NCBI GenBank assembly: GCA_903825245.1
Contig: CAIJZX010000033.1
Span: 1 to 57,961 of the forward strand
From: Candidatus Kerfeldbacteria bacterium
GTDB lineage: Bacteria > Patescibacteriota > Patescibacteriia > SBBC01 > CAIJZX01
Direction of reading: 5' to 3'
Length of the DNA: 57,961 nucleotides
Each line of letters starts with the position of its first letter. Position 1 is the first letter of the stretch. The translations under genes were made by a program, and so were the position numbers. The notes beneath the pieces are model-generated. The model worked only from the letters and a program-made list of their open reading frames with translations. It was not told the origin of the DNA and did no database searches. This document shows, piece after piece, positions 7,789 through 14,996 of this stretch.

Positions 7789-8508
7789 TTAACGATTGTT
7801 CCAATTTCGATAATACTGCGGAAAATTTCGCATCACGGGTGCCAACCGTGCCAGCATGTGGTCAATCGTAGATACAAATAGTTGCGATCGTTTTGTACCC
7901 TTAACCGCCGAGCGAATTATCGTTTTCATCGCTGGTGATGAAAAGGTTTGCTGAAAATACATGGGAACGATAATCATCGCCGGCGGCAGTATCCGGTTCC
8001 GCAAGCCGAACTCAGCTGCTATCAATTCCTGCGCAACAGTGAACGTGAGTGCGGACTGCACGACAGTATCGAATGTGCCACGTGCACACTTTTGCCGCAA
8101 GTGCCGCAATCGAATATAGGTATCGGCTAAAAATAGTTTCGGCGTTTCATATTCTCGAACACATTGCTTGACCGTAGCCGATATGGTCGCACCCAGGTTC
8201 TCCGGATCATAGACCGCCTGAAGGTTACTCCAGGCGTAGCAGATCGCCGGTTCCCGGCGCAATCGTTCCTCTACCTGATCGAGGCATACCGCGTCGACTT
8301 CCATATCCAACCGACCGTCGACGTATCGGATAAACGACGTTTTCCGTAATGTCACGACGAGCACATCAATATCCGACCATTCGTCAATTTCACCACGAGC
8401 AATACTCCCGTGAATAAAAATTGCCCGGACACCGGGTTTCGTTTTGAGAAATTGCACCAGCTCATCAAATCGTTTTTGGGTGTGTGTAATCGTTTGTTGT
8501 TTATTCAT
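7789..8508 (-). CDS. Pol-beta-superfamily nucleotidyltransferase (MNT-like)
   Basis: About 239 residues from ATG 8508. The motif GSIARGE-x4-SDIDVLVV near residues 37-53 is the nucleotidyltransferase signature, with the two metal-binding Asp of SDID and a third acidic residue in DMEVD. It would transfer a nucleotide to a small molecule, protein or RNA. The C-terminal part is helical, as in kanamycin-nucleotidyltransferase or MNT/HEPN proteins. The start fits a leaderless transcript: TATACT (8520-8515) ends 6 nt before the ATG. First gene of the nucleotidyltransferase-HIT-2H-6310 group. Confidence 0.8.
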   Translation of the reverse strand: MNKQQTITHTQKRFDELVQFLKTKPGVRAIFIHGSIARGEIDEWSDIDVLVVTLRKTSFIRYVDGRLDMEVDAVCLDQVEERLRREPAICYAWSNLQAVYDPENLGATISATVKQCVREYETPKLFLADTYIRLRHLRQKCARGTFDTVVQSALTFTVAQELIAAEFGLRNRILPPAMIIVPMYFQQTFSSPAMKTIIRSAVKGTKRSQLFVSTIDHMLARLAPVMRNFPQYYRNWNNR

Positions 8509-8538
8509 ACAATAAGTATACCATATCGGCATCGGGTA

Positions 8539-8567
8539 TTGACAAAAACCCACGTGTATGCTATTGT
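8539..8567 (+). promoter_or_regulatory. Promoter of the 8626 cassette gene
   Basis: TTGACA (8539-8544), 17-nt spacer, TATTGT (8562-8567). It diverges from the nucleotidyltransferase promoter at 8515-8520. Confidence 0.75.
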
Positions 8568-8625
8568 GCCACGTTTCGCATTCCCAAAATCCCTGTTACC
8601 TGTCCTTTTCCAAAGGAGTCAAAAC

Positions 8626-8946
8626 GTGAGTTACGACGATTTCGTGGCCGTGTTGCAAATCTGCATCGTTATAATAGCGTGGTGCGCACTTGGCTTCCTC
8701 AGTTGTTGGCTGAACGACCGAATCATGCCCAGTCAGTTTCCTGGACAGTTCGCGCCCTCGGAAGTCTGGGAGAGATACAATCGGAATTTGGACGACGTCC
8801 GAACGATGACTTTCTTTTCCGGGCCACTGTGGGGACTCGTTGTGCTCGTCGGTTGGCTCATCGTCCAAACAATCAAGTTCCTCTTCCGCGGTATCGCTTG
8901 GCTCGCCAAGCGTGCCAGCCGAACCAACGTGCTCACGATCGCCTAA
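8626..8946 (+). CDS. Small two-TM protein of unknown function
   Basis: 106 residues with a GTG start (MSYDDFVAV), chosen because AAAGGAG lies 8 nt before it. Hydrophobic segments at about 7-27 and 65-88, followed by a basic amphipathic tail (FRGIAWLAKRASR). The loop between the TM helices is hydrophilic and charged. No family recognised. It is a monocistronic cassette with promoter and terminator. Confidence 0.65.
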   Translation: MSYDDFVAVLQICIVIIAWCALGFLSCWLNDRIMPSQFPGQFAPSEVWERYNRNLDDVRTMTFFSGPLWGLVVLVGWLIVQTIKFLFRGIAWLAKRASRTNVLTIA

Positions 8947-8958
8947 ACAGCGATCCAG

Positions 8959-8997
8959 CCACACGTGAGAACCATACAGGTCATCGTGTGGTTTTTT
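8959..8997 (+). terminator. Terminator of the 8626 gene
   Basis: CCACACG (8959-8965) pairs with CGTGTGG (8985-8991), followed by TTTTTT. Confidence 0.8.
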
Positions 8998-9062
8998 CTT
9001 ACAAAAAATCTTCGTCGTCGGTATGATCCTCCACTTCGATCTATTTTGACCTGCCAGGACAG

Positions 9063-9098
9063 TTGACAATTGACCACCGGTTGTGATATGGCTAGAAC
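9063..9098 (+). promoter_or_regulatory. Promoter of the acidic-protein gene
   Basis: Two overlapping readings: TTGACA (9063-9068) with TATGGC (9087-9092), 18-nt spacer, or TTGACC (9070-9075) with TAGAAC (9093-9098), 17-nt spacer. The leader is about 70 nt. Confidence 0.5.
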
Positions 9099-9172
9099 AT
9101 TACTTCAGTATCTCCTACGGCCTGAGTTAGACAACTCAGCCGTGCGTTTGCACCTTAGCACAGGAGGCGGTC

Positions 9173-9445
9173 ATGTCGCTCGACGATCAAGAAGATACCA
9201 GCCATCTGGAAGAGCTGCGCCGAGAAGCACGCGATGAGTTCGGCCTGCTTCCCGAACAGTACATGCACCTCGACGAAGAGGAACTCGGCGGCCTGCTGTA
9301 TTCGTACGAAAACCGTACCGAAGATATCGACACGATGAACGACGAGGAGGACATCGGCAACCTGGACGAGGAAGATCTGCCCGAGGATTTCGAAGATAGT
9401 GAATTGCCCGACGTCTTCTCGGACGATGAGGATGAAGATGTGTAG
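9173..9445 (+). CDS. Strongly acidic small protein of unknown function
   Basis: 90 residues from ATG 9173, preceded by AGGAGG at good spacing. About two residues in five are Asp or Glu; the C-terminal half is nearly continuous acid (for example FSDDEDEDV), with few basic residues. The N-terminal part is probably helical. Very acidic small proteins can be nucleic-acid mimics, chaperone-like or intrinsically disordered; none of these can be chosen from sequence. Cassette gene with its own promoter and terminator, so it is likely well expressed. Confidence 0.75.
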   Translation: MSLDDQEDTSHLEELRREARDEFGLLPEQYMHLDEEELGGLLYSYENRTEDIDTMNDEEDIGNLDEEDLPEDFEDSELPDVFSDDEDEDV

Positions 9446-9463
9446 TGTTCCTTGTTCTTCACC

Positions 9464-9492
9464 GCGCACCACTGGAAACTGGTGCGCTTTTT
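9464..9492 (+). terminator. Terminator of the acidic-protein gene
   Basis: An 8-bp stem GCGCACCA (9464-9471) with TGGTGCGC (9480-9487), followed by TTTTT. Confidence 0.85.
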
Positions 9493-9509
9493 CTTTGTCC
9501 TAGCACCAT

Positions 9510-9541
9510 TTGACAACGAGCGGATAACCTACTAGGTTACC
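9510..9541 (+). promoter_or_regulatory. Promoter with palindromic operator upstream of the RHH-like gene
   Basis: TTGACA (9510-9515), 17-nt spacer, TAGGTT (9533-9538). GGATAACCTACTAGGTTACC (9522-9541) is a near-perfect palindrome covering the -10. This is the layout of an autoregulatory operator. Confidence 0.65.
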
Positions 9542-9597
9542 ACTGAAAATAATAGTGATGAACAAAGGTCATATCTTCCTCAATCGGAGGCAAACAC

Positions 9598-9858
9598 GTG
9601 AAACGTAAAACAAACCAAGTCAATCATCGGTTGCACCTTGTACTCACACAGGAGCAGAGCGCAGCGCTCACCAAACTCGGTCAGGAGCTCAACTCTGGGT
9701 CACATGTAGGAACGATCCGAACCGCCATCGATGTTCTCGCTCACATCGTCGAAGGAGCTTCAAACGGCGGCCAGTTGATCCTTCGCACTGCCGACGGGAA
9801 AGAACGCGAAATCATTTTCGTCCCGCTCATCCCCTGCCTGCCGCACAAGCATGAATAA
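9598..9858 (+). CDS. Small putative ribbon-helix-helix-like regulator
   Basis: 86 residues from GTG 9598 with GGAGG 7 nt upstream. The sequence HRLHLVLTQEQSAALTKLGQELNSGSHVGTIRTAIDVLAHIVEG resembles the short beta strand plus two helices of RHH DNA-binding proteins, ending in a beta-like tail (QLILRTADGKEREIIFV). I infer an RHH-type regulator with modest confidence, helped by the palindromic operator at its own promoter. No toxin gene follows; the next gene is on the other strand. Confidence 0.55.
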   Translation: MKRKTNQVNHRLHLVLTQEQSAALTKLGQELNSGSHVGTIRTAIDVLAHIVEGASNGGQLILRTADGKEREIIFVPLIPCLPHKHE

Positions 9859-9862
9859 CCGC

Positions 9863-9890
9863 AACGGAATTGTCTCAGTTCCGTTTTTTT
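9863..9890 (+). terminator. Terminator of the RHH-like gene
   Basis: AACGGAA (9863-9869) pairs with TTCCGTT (9879-9885), followed by a run of T. Confidence 0.8.
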
Positions 9891-9917
9891 CTTTCCTACA
9901 ACCGCCTCCGCACTTTC

Positions 9918-10451
9918 TCAGACTAACCGAAAGTGCTTCGAAATTTCTCGCGCCGTTCGCGCCGGTGAAAGATTCGTCGTGTCAACAGTCAGTGTATTCG
10001 GTACCGGCACCGGCGCGAGCACATCGTATTTCTTCATCAGCGCCCGAAGGTGCTTCACCTTTTTGATTTTGCTGAACTTTTTTCGAGATTCGCTCCTCAC
10101 GCGTTGTTCGAGCACTGTCTGCGTACATCGCAACTGTACAAAATACACCGGCACATGAACACGGTTCATCCGGCGTACCAACCGTTTCATTTCCCTGTCG
10201 TCTACTTCAGCCGCATATACGTACGTCGTGATAACACCTTTCACCTTATACTTCGCTGCCGCCTCAAGTATTTCAGTGCGATACTTCTCGATCAGCTCTT
10301 CAAACGGTTTACTTCCCCAATCAAATACTGCACTCAGCAATTCAATCGTCAGATGATTGTGTAAGACTTTGTAACCGGTTTGTTTGGCGAGTGCATTGGC
10401 GACGGTGAGTTTCCCGACTCCCGGCGCACCGGTGAGAACAACGAGTTTCAT
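9918..10451 (-). CDS. P-loop small-molecule kinase/AAA-type NTPase
   Basis: 177 residues. Walker A GAPGVGKLT at residues 8-16 sits after a buried beta strand (MKLVVLT), as in adenylate- and shikimate-kinase-like proteins. A hydrophobic strand YFVQLRC with LEQRV beyond it resembles the lid/R-rich region of such kinases, and DTTNLS near the C-terminus resembles the final strand. Likely a cytoplasmic nucleotide or small-metabolite kinase; substrate unknown. Single gene, convergent with the RHH-like cassette. Confidence 0.75.
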   Translation of the reverse strand: MKLVVLTGAPGVGKLTVANALAKQTGYKVLHNHLTIELLSAVFDWGSKPFEELIEKYRTEILEAAAKYKVKGVITTYVYAAEVDDREMKRLVRRMNRVHVPVYFVQLRCTQTVLEQRVRSESRKKFSKIKKVKHLRALMKKYDVLAPVPVPNTLTVDTTNLSPARTAREISKHFRLV

Positions 10452-10514
10452 GTTTCGAGTATAGCACTAATGGACAGACTTGACTCCACCTAAAACACGT
10501 TGTAGTTTGCAGTT

Positions 10515-10931
10515 GTGGCTTGGATCAACGCACTCATGCCGTTTTATTATACCCAACCCGAACTATCGAGCCTCCGTCGTAAACTTCGCCGACAAGCCAC
10601 CATGCCCGAAGTGATGCTTTGGCACCATCTCCAGTGTCGGCGACTTTTGGGCTATAAATTCCGCCGTCAGCACAGCATTGGAAAGTATGTGCTAGATTTT
10701 TATTGTCCTGAACTCCGGCTTGGTATCGAGGTTGATGGCGGTCAGCATAGCGATCCGATCATCGCAGAGCATGATGCTATGCGTACCGAGTGGCTACATC
10801 ATTTCCGGGTTACCATGCTTCGTTTCAATAACGCCGACGTCATGAACAATCGTAGCGGCGTCATCGAGCGGATTGCTGAGGTGATAGTTCAACTCGAAAC
10901 AAAACGAAGCCACCCCGACTCCCAGACTTGA
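10515..10931 (+). CDS. DUF559 endonuclease-like protein (Vsr/PD-(D/E)XK-related)
   Basis: 138 residues from GTG 10515, or 131 from ATG 10536. The family signature is complete: RRKLRRQATMPEVMLWHHL, then FRRQHSIGKYVLDFYCPELRLGIEVDGGQH, where the Glu of the helix and the Asp and Glu-x-Asp of the strands form the nuclease-like site. DUF559 proteins are predicted nucleases related to very-short-patch repair enzymes; their biological role is unsettled. The gene runs directly into a cluster of palindromic repeats at 10945-11170, and the second DUF559 gene (46571-47023) does the same. Confidence 0.85.
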   Translation: MAWINALMPFYYTQPELSSLRRKLRRQATMPEVMLWHHLQCRRLLGYKFRRQHSIGKYVLDFYCPELRLGIEVDGGQHSDPIIAEHDAMRTEWLHHFRVTMLRFNNADVMNNRSGVIERIAEVIVQLETKRSHPDSQT

Positions 10932-10944
10932 TCCGAGGTGTTCG

Positions 10945-11022
10945 CCACCCCTCCACGACCTCCTCTTCCCGCTGCGGCGGGTTGCCCTCCACACACGTGG
11001 AGGGCTTGAGTGGAGGGGGTGG
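10945..11022. repeat. Palindromic repeat copy beside the first DUF559 gene
   Basis: Outer arms CCACCCCTCCA (10945-10955) and TGGAGGGGGTGG (11011-11022) enclose an inner hairpin CCCTCCAC-acac-GTGGAGGG (10985-11004). A larger version of the GC-rich repeat family found at seven other places in the window. Confidence 0.75.
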
Positions 11023-11066
11023 CGCATATCAAAAACTAGCCGAAGCAAAAAATGTTACTTTTCGTT

Positions 11067-11108
11067 CCCTCCCCGTGTGGGGAGGGAGTGGCCAAAGGCC
11101 GAGGGTGG
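11067..11108. repeat. Palindromic repeat copy, canonical double hairpin
   Basis: Stem 1 is CCCTCCCC-gtgt-GGGGAGGG (11067-11086); stem 2 is GGCC-aaa-GGCC (11090-11100), followed by the tail GAGGGTGG. This order (stem 1, stem 2, G-rich tail) defines the family. Confidence 0.8.
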
Positions 11109-11150
11109 CGTCGTTCCGCGCCCATGGGCGCGGCGGTGCTGGGCTCTACC

Positions 11151-11170
11151 CCTGCCTGCCGGCAGGCAGG
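11151..11170. repeat. Perfect 20-bp palindrome
   Basis: CCTGCCTGCCGGCAGGCAGG is a perfect palindrome with no spacer, next to the DUF559-linked repeats. It is a different sequence from the double-hairpin repeats. Confidence 0.8.
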
Positions 11171-11219
11171 CCGGACCGTGTTACGGGATCGAAGAGACGA
11201 GAGTCACATTACAAGTAAT

Positions 11220-11603
11220 TTATAATCCGTATGAATGCAAACAAGGAGTGTAGAGTTCTTGTGCACTTTTTTGATCTTTAGCTAAATCTGCCTGATCAGG
11301 CTCAATTGTAACTTTTTCTGACTTCAAACAAGTTGGTGGATTTGCAAAATATGCGTCTAAATAACTTTGTCCTGGCTTTGGAACTGGATCCTTACTATAT
11401 TCAGTACATCGGTCATCTACTCTTGTCCATTTGCCATTTGTACTTAAATGAAATCCATTAGCACCGAGTTTTGATGCCAGGCTAGAATCAACTTTACTTT
11501 GACATGTGGCTCGTATATTTGCCGGTCTAACTTGTGACCAATAAAACACAAAACCTACCAGAATTACACCCACTCCACTCAGGATCACCCAAAGATACTT
11601 CAT
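11220..11603 (-). CDS. Single-TM extracytoplasmic protein of unknown function
   Basis: 127 residues with one N-terminal TM helix (about residues 4-23) and an extracytoplasmic domain with four Cys (in ATCQSK, DRCTEY, PTCLKS and TPCLHS), which could form two disulfides. No recognised domain. The DNA is clearly more AT-rich than its neighbours, as is the next gene, so both may be recent arrivals. Confidence 0.6.
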   Translation of the reverse strand: MKYLWVILSGVGVILVGFVFYWSQVRPANIRATCQSKVDSSLASKLGANGFHLSTNGKWTRVDDRCTEYSKDPVPKPGQSYLDAYFANPPTCLKSEKVTIEPDQADLAKDQKSAQELYTPCLHSYGL

Positions 11604-11668
11604 AAAATGATTATATCACTTAAGTCAGTGCGGATTCAAATAATTAACAAGCATCAATAATATATATA

Positions 11669-12208
11669 CTACATAGGCTGGCTCAACCAATGTTCAAAAC
11701 CACTCTCATTGAATACCTTTGGAAGAACTATATTCTGAATACCTTTTTGTATTAATAAAGTATCGAATCCTTGTTGGCTATATGGATTGTGACTAGAAAT
11801 GTGATCTGAGCCACAAATAATTAATATATTCTCCATCAATACGTCTTTAACATTTCTGAACCAGATTAATTCCCTTTCTGGGTTCCATTTAGCAAGTTCA
11901 CGCCGAATTGGTTCTGCCGAAATTGTATTTAAATATCCCTGAACTTCAAGTTGTGTGGGCATACCAAAAGATTTTTTTTCTTCAATTGTTGGTTCAAAAT
12001 TAATATGCTTCAACTTTAATTCCTTTGATATTTTTAAAACAGTTGTCTTTTTAACCTTTTGATCTTCACCGATCTCAAAATTCCATTCCTCTGCCAAATA
12101 TTGTATTTCTTTTTCTTTGCATACTAATTTTACATATGCAACAAAATCATTTGTTTGATGAGACTTTGCTGTTTGAACATCATGATTAACTCCAACAATA
12201 TAAACCAT
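11669..12208 (-). CDS. Hypothetical protein, AT-rich gene
   Basis: 179 residues starting MVYIVGVNHDVQT, with a GVNH motif near the N-terminus and ILIICGSDHISSH near residue 130. Two hydrophobic strands each followed by a His suggest an alpha/beta fold, but I do not recognise the family. AT-rich with many AAA and ATT codons, unlike the GC-balanced core genes, which suggests transfer. It lies between another AT-rich gene and a strong bidirectional hairpin. Confidence 0.6.
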   Translation of the reverse strand: MVYIVGVNHDVQTAKSHQTNDFVAYVKLVCKEKEIQYLAEEWNFEIGEDQKVKKTTVLKISKELKLKHINFEPTIEEKKSFGMPTQLEVQGYLNTISAEPIRRELAKWNPERELIWFRNVKDVLMENILIICGSDHISSHNPYSQQGFDTLLIQKGIQNIVLPKVFNESGFEHWLSQPM

Positions 12209-12218
12209 AAATACTATA

Positions 12219-12240
12219 CGGCCCGCCTTTCGGCGGGCCG
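12219..12240. terminator. GC-rich hairpin after the dnaK operon
   Basis: A 9-bp stem CGGCCCGCC-tttc-GGCGGGCCG. On the minus strand it follows the 12250 gene, with a GNRA-type GAAA loop and a modest AT-rich tail; it probably ends the heat-shock transcript. Confidence 0.6.
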
Positions 12241-12249
12241 TGTTTAGAC

Positions 12250-12450
12250 TTACTTAATTGTCCATTTATATCCGTTCACTTGCCCAAAATATGGATGAAG
12301 ATTAGTACCCGAAGCTGTTGATACCGTCACATTGGTCAGCCATGGCATGAGCGGGTTATATGGATCCTGATGAGTGTGAGGAAGATCAAAGTCATATGCA
12401 AGAGGTTCCAGATAGACTTTCTGAGGTTCGGGAGGGATTATGAGTACCAT
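12250..12450 (-). CDS. Small protein downstream of dnaK
   Basis: 66 residues from ATG 12450, which begins one base after the dnaK stop codon; an upstream ATG at 12465 would overlap dnaK. Rich in Pro, Tyr and aromatic residues (IIPPEPQKVYLEPLAYDF) with PHTHQDPYNPLMPW in the middle. No TM, no recognised domain. Its place as the last gene of the operon before a strong hairpin suggests co-expression with DnaK. Confidence 0.55.
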   Translation of the reverse strand: MVLIIPPEPQKVYLEPLAYDFDLPHTHQDPYNPLMPWLTNVTVSTASGTNLHPYFGQVNGYKWTIK

Positions 12451-12451
12451 A

Positions 12452-14359
12452 TTATTTCTTATCATCCACTACTTCCCCCTCAACCGGCCCTTTATCAGCG
12501 CCCGGGGCGGCATTTGCCCCTTCTGGAGCCCCTGTCTGAGGCCCATTTTGGGCCTGGGAAGCGGCTTGGTTCATGGCCTGGCCAATCTTCTGCATTGAGT
12601 CGGAAAGCGCTTTCGTCGCGTTTTCGAGGGCTGTCTTGTCGGTCGAGTCTTTCAGGGCCTTCAGGTCGTTGATCTTCCCTTCCACCTCGGCCCGGACATC
12701 GGCCGGAACTTTATCGCCCGCGTCCTTCAATGCTTTCTCGGCGGTGTAGGACATCGTTTCGGCCAGGTTCTTCGCCTCAATCATTTCCTTCTTCTTCGCG
12801 TCGTCGGCGGCGTGCATCTCAGCATCCTTGCGGAGCTTCTCGACTTCCTCTTTCGAGAGGCCGGTCGACCCTTGGATGGTGATGTTCGCTTCTTTGTTCG
12901 TCGTCTTCTCTTTCGCGCTGACTTTCAAGATACCGTTGGCATCGATGTCGAAGGTGACTTCCACTTGCGGGACGCCGCGCGGTGACGGTGGAATACCGCC
13001 GAGGATGAACTTGCCGAGGGTCTTGTTATCGGCGGCCATCGGACGTTCACCTTGGAGGACGTGAATTTCGACGGAGGTTTGATTATCGCTGGCCGTGCTG
13101 AACACCTGTGACTTCGAGGTCGGGATCGTCGTGTTGCGATCGATCAGCGGCGTCATCACGGCGCCCATGGTTTCGAGACCCATCGACAGCGGCGTCACGT
13201 CGAGGAGGAGAACGTCTTTGACTTCACCTTGGAGAACACCGGCTTGAACGGCCGCGCCGATAGCGACGACTTCATCCGGGTTAACGCTGACATTCGGTTT
13301 CTTGCCGAAGAACTTTTCAACAGCTTGTTGCACCATCGGCATGCGCGTCATACCGCCGACGAGAATGACTTCGTTAATGTCGGAGGTTTTTAATCCGGCG
13401 TCGTCGAGTGCTTTCTGGGTCGGGATGAGCGTCTGGTCGACGAGATCGCGAACAAGGTTTTCTAACTGCGCGCGGGTGAACTTCAGAACGAAGTGGAGCG
13501 GACCGGCGCTTCCTTGCGTGATGAACGGCAAGTTAATTTCCGTTTCCATCGCGGTTGACAGTTCGTGCTTGGCTTTTTCCGCGGCTTCTTTCAGGCGTTG
13601 TAAGGCCATCTGATCTTTCGATAAATCAACGCCTTGTTCTTTACGGAATTCATCGAACATCCAGTGGATGATCTTCTGGTCGAAGTCATCGCCACCGAGG
13701 TGCGTGTCGCCGTTGGTGGATTTCACTTCGACGGTATCAGCCGAGACTTCGAGAATGGAAACGTCGAACGTTCCCCCGCCAAGATCATAAACGGCGATCT
13801 TTTCATCTTTCTTCTTGTTGAATCCGTAGGCAAGTGCGGCGGCTGTCGGTTCGTTGATAATGCGTTTCACATCGAATCCGGCAATGCGACCGGCGTCTTT
13901 CGTGGCTTGGCGCTGGGCATCATCGAAGTACGCCGGGACAGTAATGACAGCTTCGGTAATTTTCTCACCGAGTTTCGCTTCGGCGTCAGCTTTCAGTTTC
14001 TGGAGTACCATCGCCGAGATTTCCTGCGGCGTGTAATCCTTGCCGCTCATTTCAACCTTTACACCTTCGCCACCTTGGACCATCTTAAACGGTAAGACTT
14101 TCAAGTCACGTTGAACTTCCGCGTCGTCCCAACGTCGGCCGATCAGGCGCTTAATCGAATACAGCGTGTTCGTCGGGTTGACGACCGCTTGGCGTTTCGC
14201 CACCATACCGACCAACCGTTCGCCGGTCTTCGAGATCGCGACGATTGACGGCGTGGTTCGGACACCTTCCGCGTTTTCTAAAATTTTTGGTTCACCGCCT
14301 TCGATGACGGCCATCGCCGAGTTGGTCGTACCGAGGTCAATACCGAGGATCTTTGCCAT
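12452..14359 (-). CDS. dnaK: Chaperone protein DnaK (Hsp70)
   Basis: 635 residues, full length. The ATPase domain begins GIDLGTTNS, with [13 protein letters not shown] and [10 protein letters not shown] further on. The linker [15 protein letters not shown] leads to the substrate-binding domain, and the tail ends in the acidic EGEVVDDKK. It binds exposed hydrophobic peptides and folds them with GrpE; no dnaJ is seen in this window. Last large gene of the hrcA-grpE-hsp20-X-dnaK unit. A 20-bp inverted repeat with a 71-nt loop lies between the preceding gene and dnaK, and no clear Shine-Dalgarno is present. Confidence 0.98.
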   Translation of the reverse strand: MAKILGIDLGTTNSAMAVIEGGEPKILENAEGVRTTPSIVAISKTGERLVGMVAKRQAVVNPTNTLYSIKRLIGRRWDDAEVQRDLKVLPFKMVQGGEGVKVEMSGKDYTPQEISAMVLQKLKADAEAKLGEKITEAVITVPAYFDDAQRQATKDAGRIAGFDVKRIINEPTAAALAYGFNKKKDEKIAVYDLGGGTFDVSILEVSADTVEVKSTNGDTHLGGDDFDQKIIHWMFDEFRKEQGVDLSKDQMALQRLKEAAEKAKHELSTAMETEINLPFITQGSAGPLHFVLKFTRAQLENLVRDLVDQTLIPTQKALDDAGLKTSDINEVILVGGMTRMPMVQQAVEKFFGKKPNVSVNPDEVVAIGAAVQAGVLQGEVKDVLLLDVTPLSMGLETMGAVMTPLIDRNTTIPTSKSQVFSTASDNQTSVEIHVLQGERPMAADNKTLGKFILGGIPPSPRGVPQVEVTFDIDANGILKVSAKEKTTNKEANITIQGSTGLSKEEVEKLRKDAEMHAADDAKKKEMIEAKNLAETMSYTAEKALKDAGDKVPADVRAEVEGKINDLKALKDSTDKTALENATKALSDSMQKIGQAMNQAASQAQNGPQTGAPEGANAAPGADKGPVEGEVVDDKK

Positions 14360-14393
14360 ATGATTGTTGAATTACTCGTGTGAAATAAATGAG

Positions 14394-14504
14394 TTAACCC
14401 CGCACCACAATAGTAAAATATTGTTCGGCTTGAGGGTACGTTTGTAAATGAAATTCCATAAGGTATCGAATGATTGAGTTTGGTCTATTGTGGTGCGGGG
14501 TTAA
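14394..14504. repeat. Long inverted repeat in the dnaK leader (20-bp arms)
   Basis: TTAACCCCGCACCACAATAG (14394-14413) is the exact inverse of 14485-14504, separated by 71 AT-rich nt. The right arm contains the TAA stop of the 14501 gene. Related arms occur at 55095-55161 (ACCCCGCACCAC shared) and 16863-16940. The RNA could form a stable hairpin between the two genes. Confidence 0.85.
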
Positions 14505-14845
14505 GGACGAATCGTGAAAATACCTGGTTTATTTGTTTCTAAAAATTCGTGGAGGTCGAGAACATCATCGGCTTTGACGTGTCGCTGCGCATCCATATCC
14601 ACCACTTCATCAACCGTCAGATCAGTGACCAGACCTTGCGCCGTCATGCCGTTCGGATTCATCGACAATACTGACAGCAACGCGGTGCTGCAATTTTGGC
14701 AATCGATGTATGCCAGAATTTGTTGTTCGCGTTCGCCGATAATCCGCAGCTTCTGCAAGTCGTAGACGTTATTGCAAATCGGACAGCGCGCGTTCAGACG
14801 TAACAGATGATTGGGGTTAAATTGTGACGGTTGTTGTGGAGGCAT
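14501..14845 (-). CDS. Zinc-ribbon-like protein in the heat-shock operon
   Basis: 114 residues. CPIC near residue 20 and CQNC near residue 51 form a split CxxC...CxxC zinc ribbon around the strand REQQILAYIDC. The C-terminal half (LTVDEVVDMDAQRHVKADDVLDLHEFL) is acidic and helical. Function unknown; the position between hsp20 and dnaK suggests a chaperone-linked role. The ATG is only 2 nt from a 17-bp inverted-repeat arm, so its ribosome site would be in or beside an RNA hairpin. Confidence 0.7.
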   Translation of the reverse strand: MPPQQPSQFNPNHLLRLNARCPICNNVYDLQKLRIIGEREQQILAYIDCQNCSTALLSVLSMNPNGMTAQGLVTDLTVDEVVDMDAQRHVKADDVLDLHEFLETNKPGIFTIRP

Positions 14846-14847
14846 TG

Positions 14848-14914
14848 ATCCCGTTAGAAGTGCGTGTAATGAAGTTTATTCTTCTGTCCCGTTAGGTCGC
14901 ACTTCTAACGGGAT
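14848..14914. repeat. Long inverted repeat abutting the start codon of the 14501 gene (17-bp arms)
   Basis: ATCCCGTTAGAAGTGCG (14848-14864) is the inverse of 14898-14914 with a 33-nt loop. The loop holds a third partial copy of CCCGTTAG. On the transcript the 3' arm ends 2 nt before the AUG. The arm resembles that at 47420-47433 (CCCGTTAGA shared). Confidence 0.85.
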
Positions 14915-14996
14915 TGATGATGAGTGAAGTTATTCTCGAGTGGGCGACCCATGCTTGTGTCGTGTTCTACGCGATGGTGCGCCGCCCGCTTGAAGT

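Noticed and set aside
9155-9516. Two open frames on the minus strand opposite the acidic-protein gene
   Set aside because: They arise from the GAC/GAG-rich codons of the sense gene; the sense strand has the promoter, ribosome site and terminator.
11151-11170. 20-bp palindrome CCTGCCTGCCGGCAGGCAGG as a member of the double-hairpin family
   Set aside because: Sequence and structure differ; it is listed as a separate repeat.
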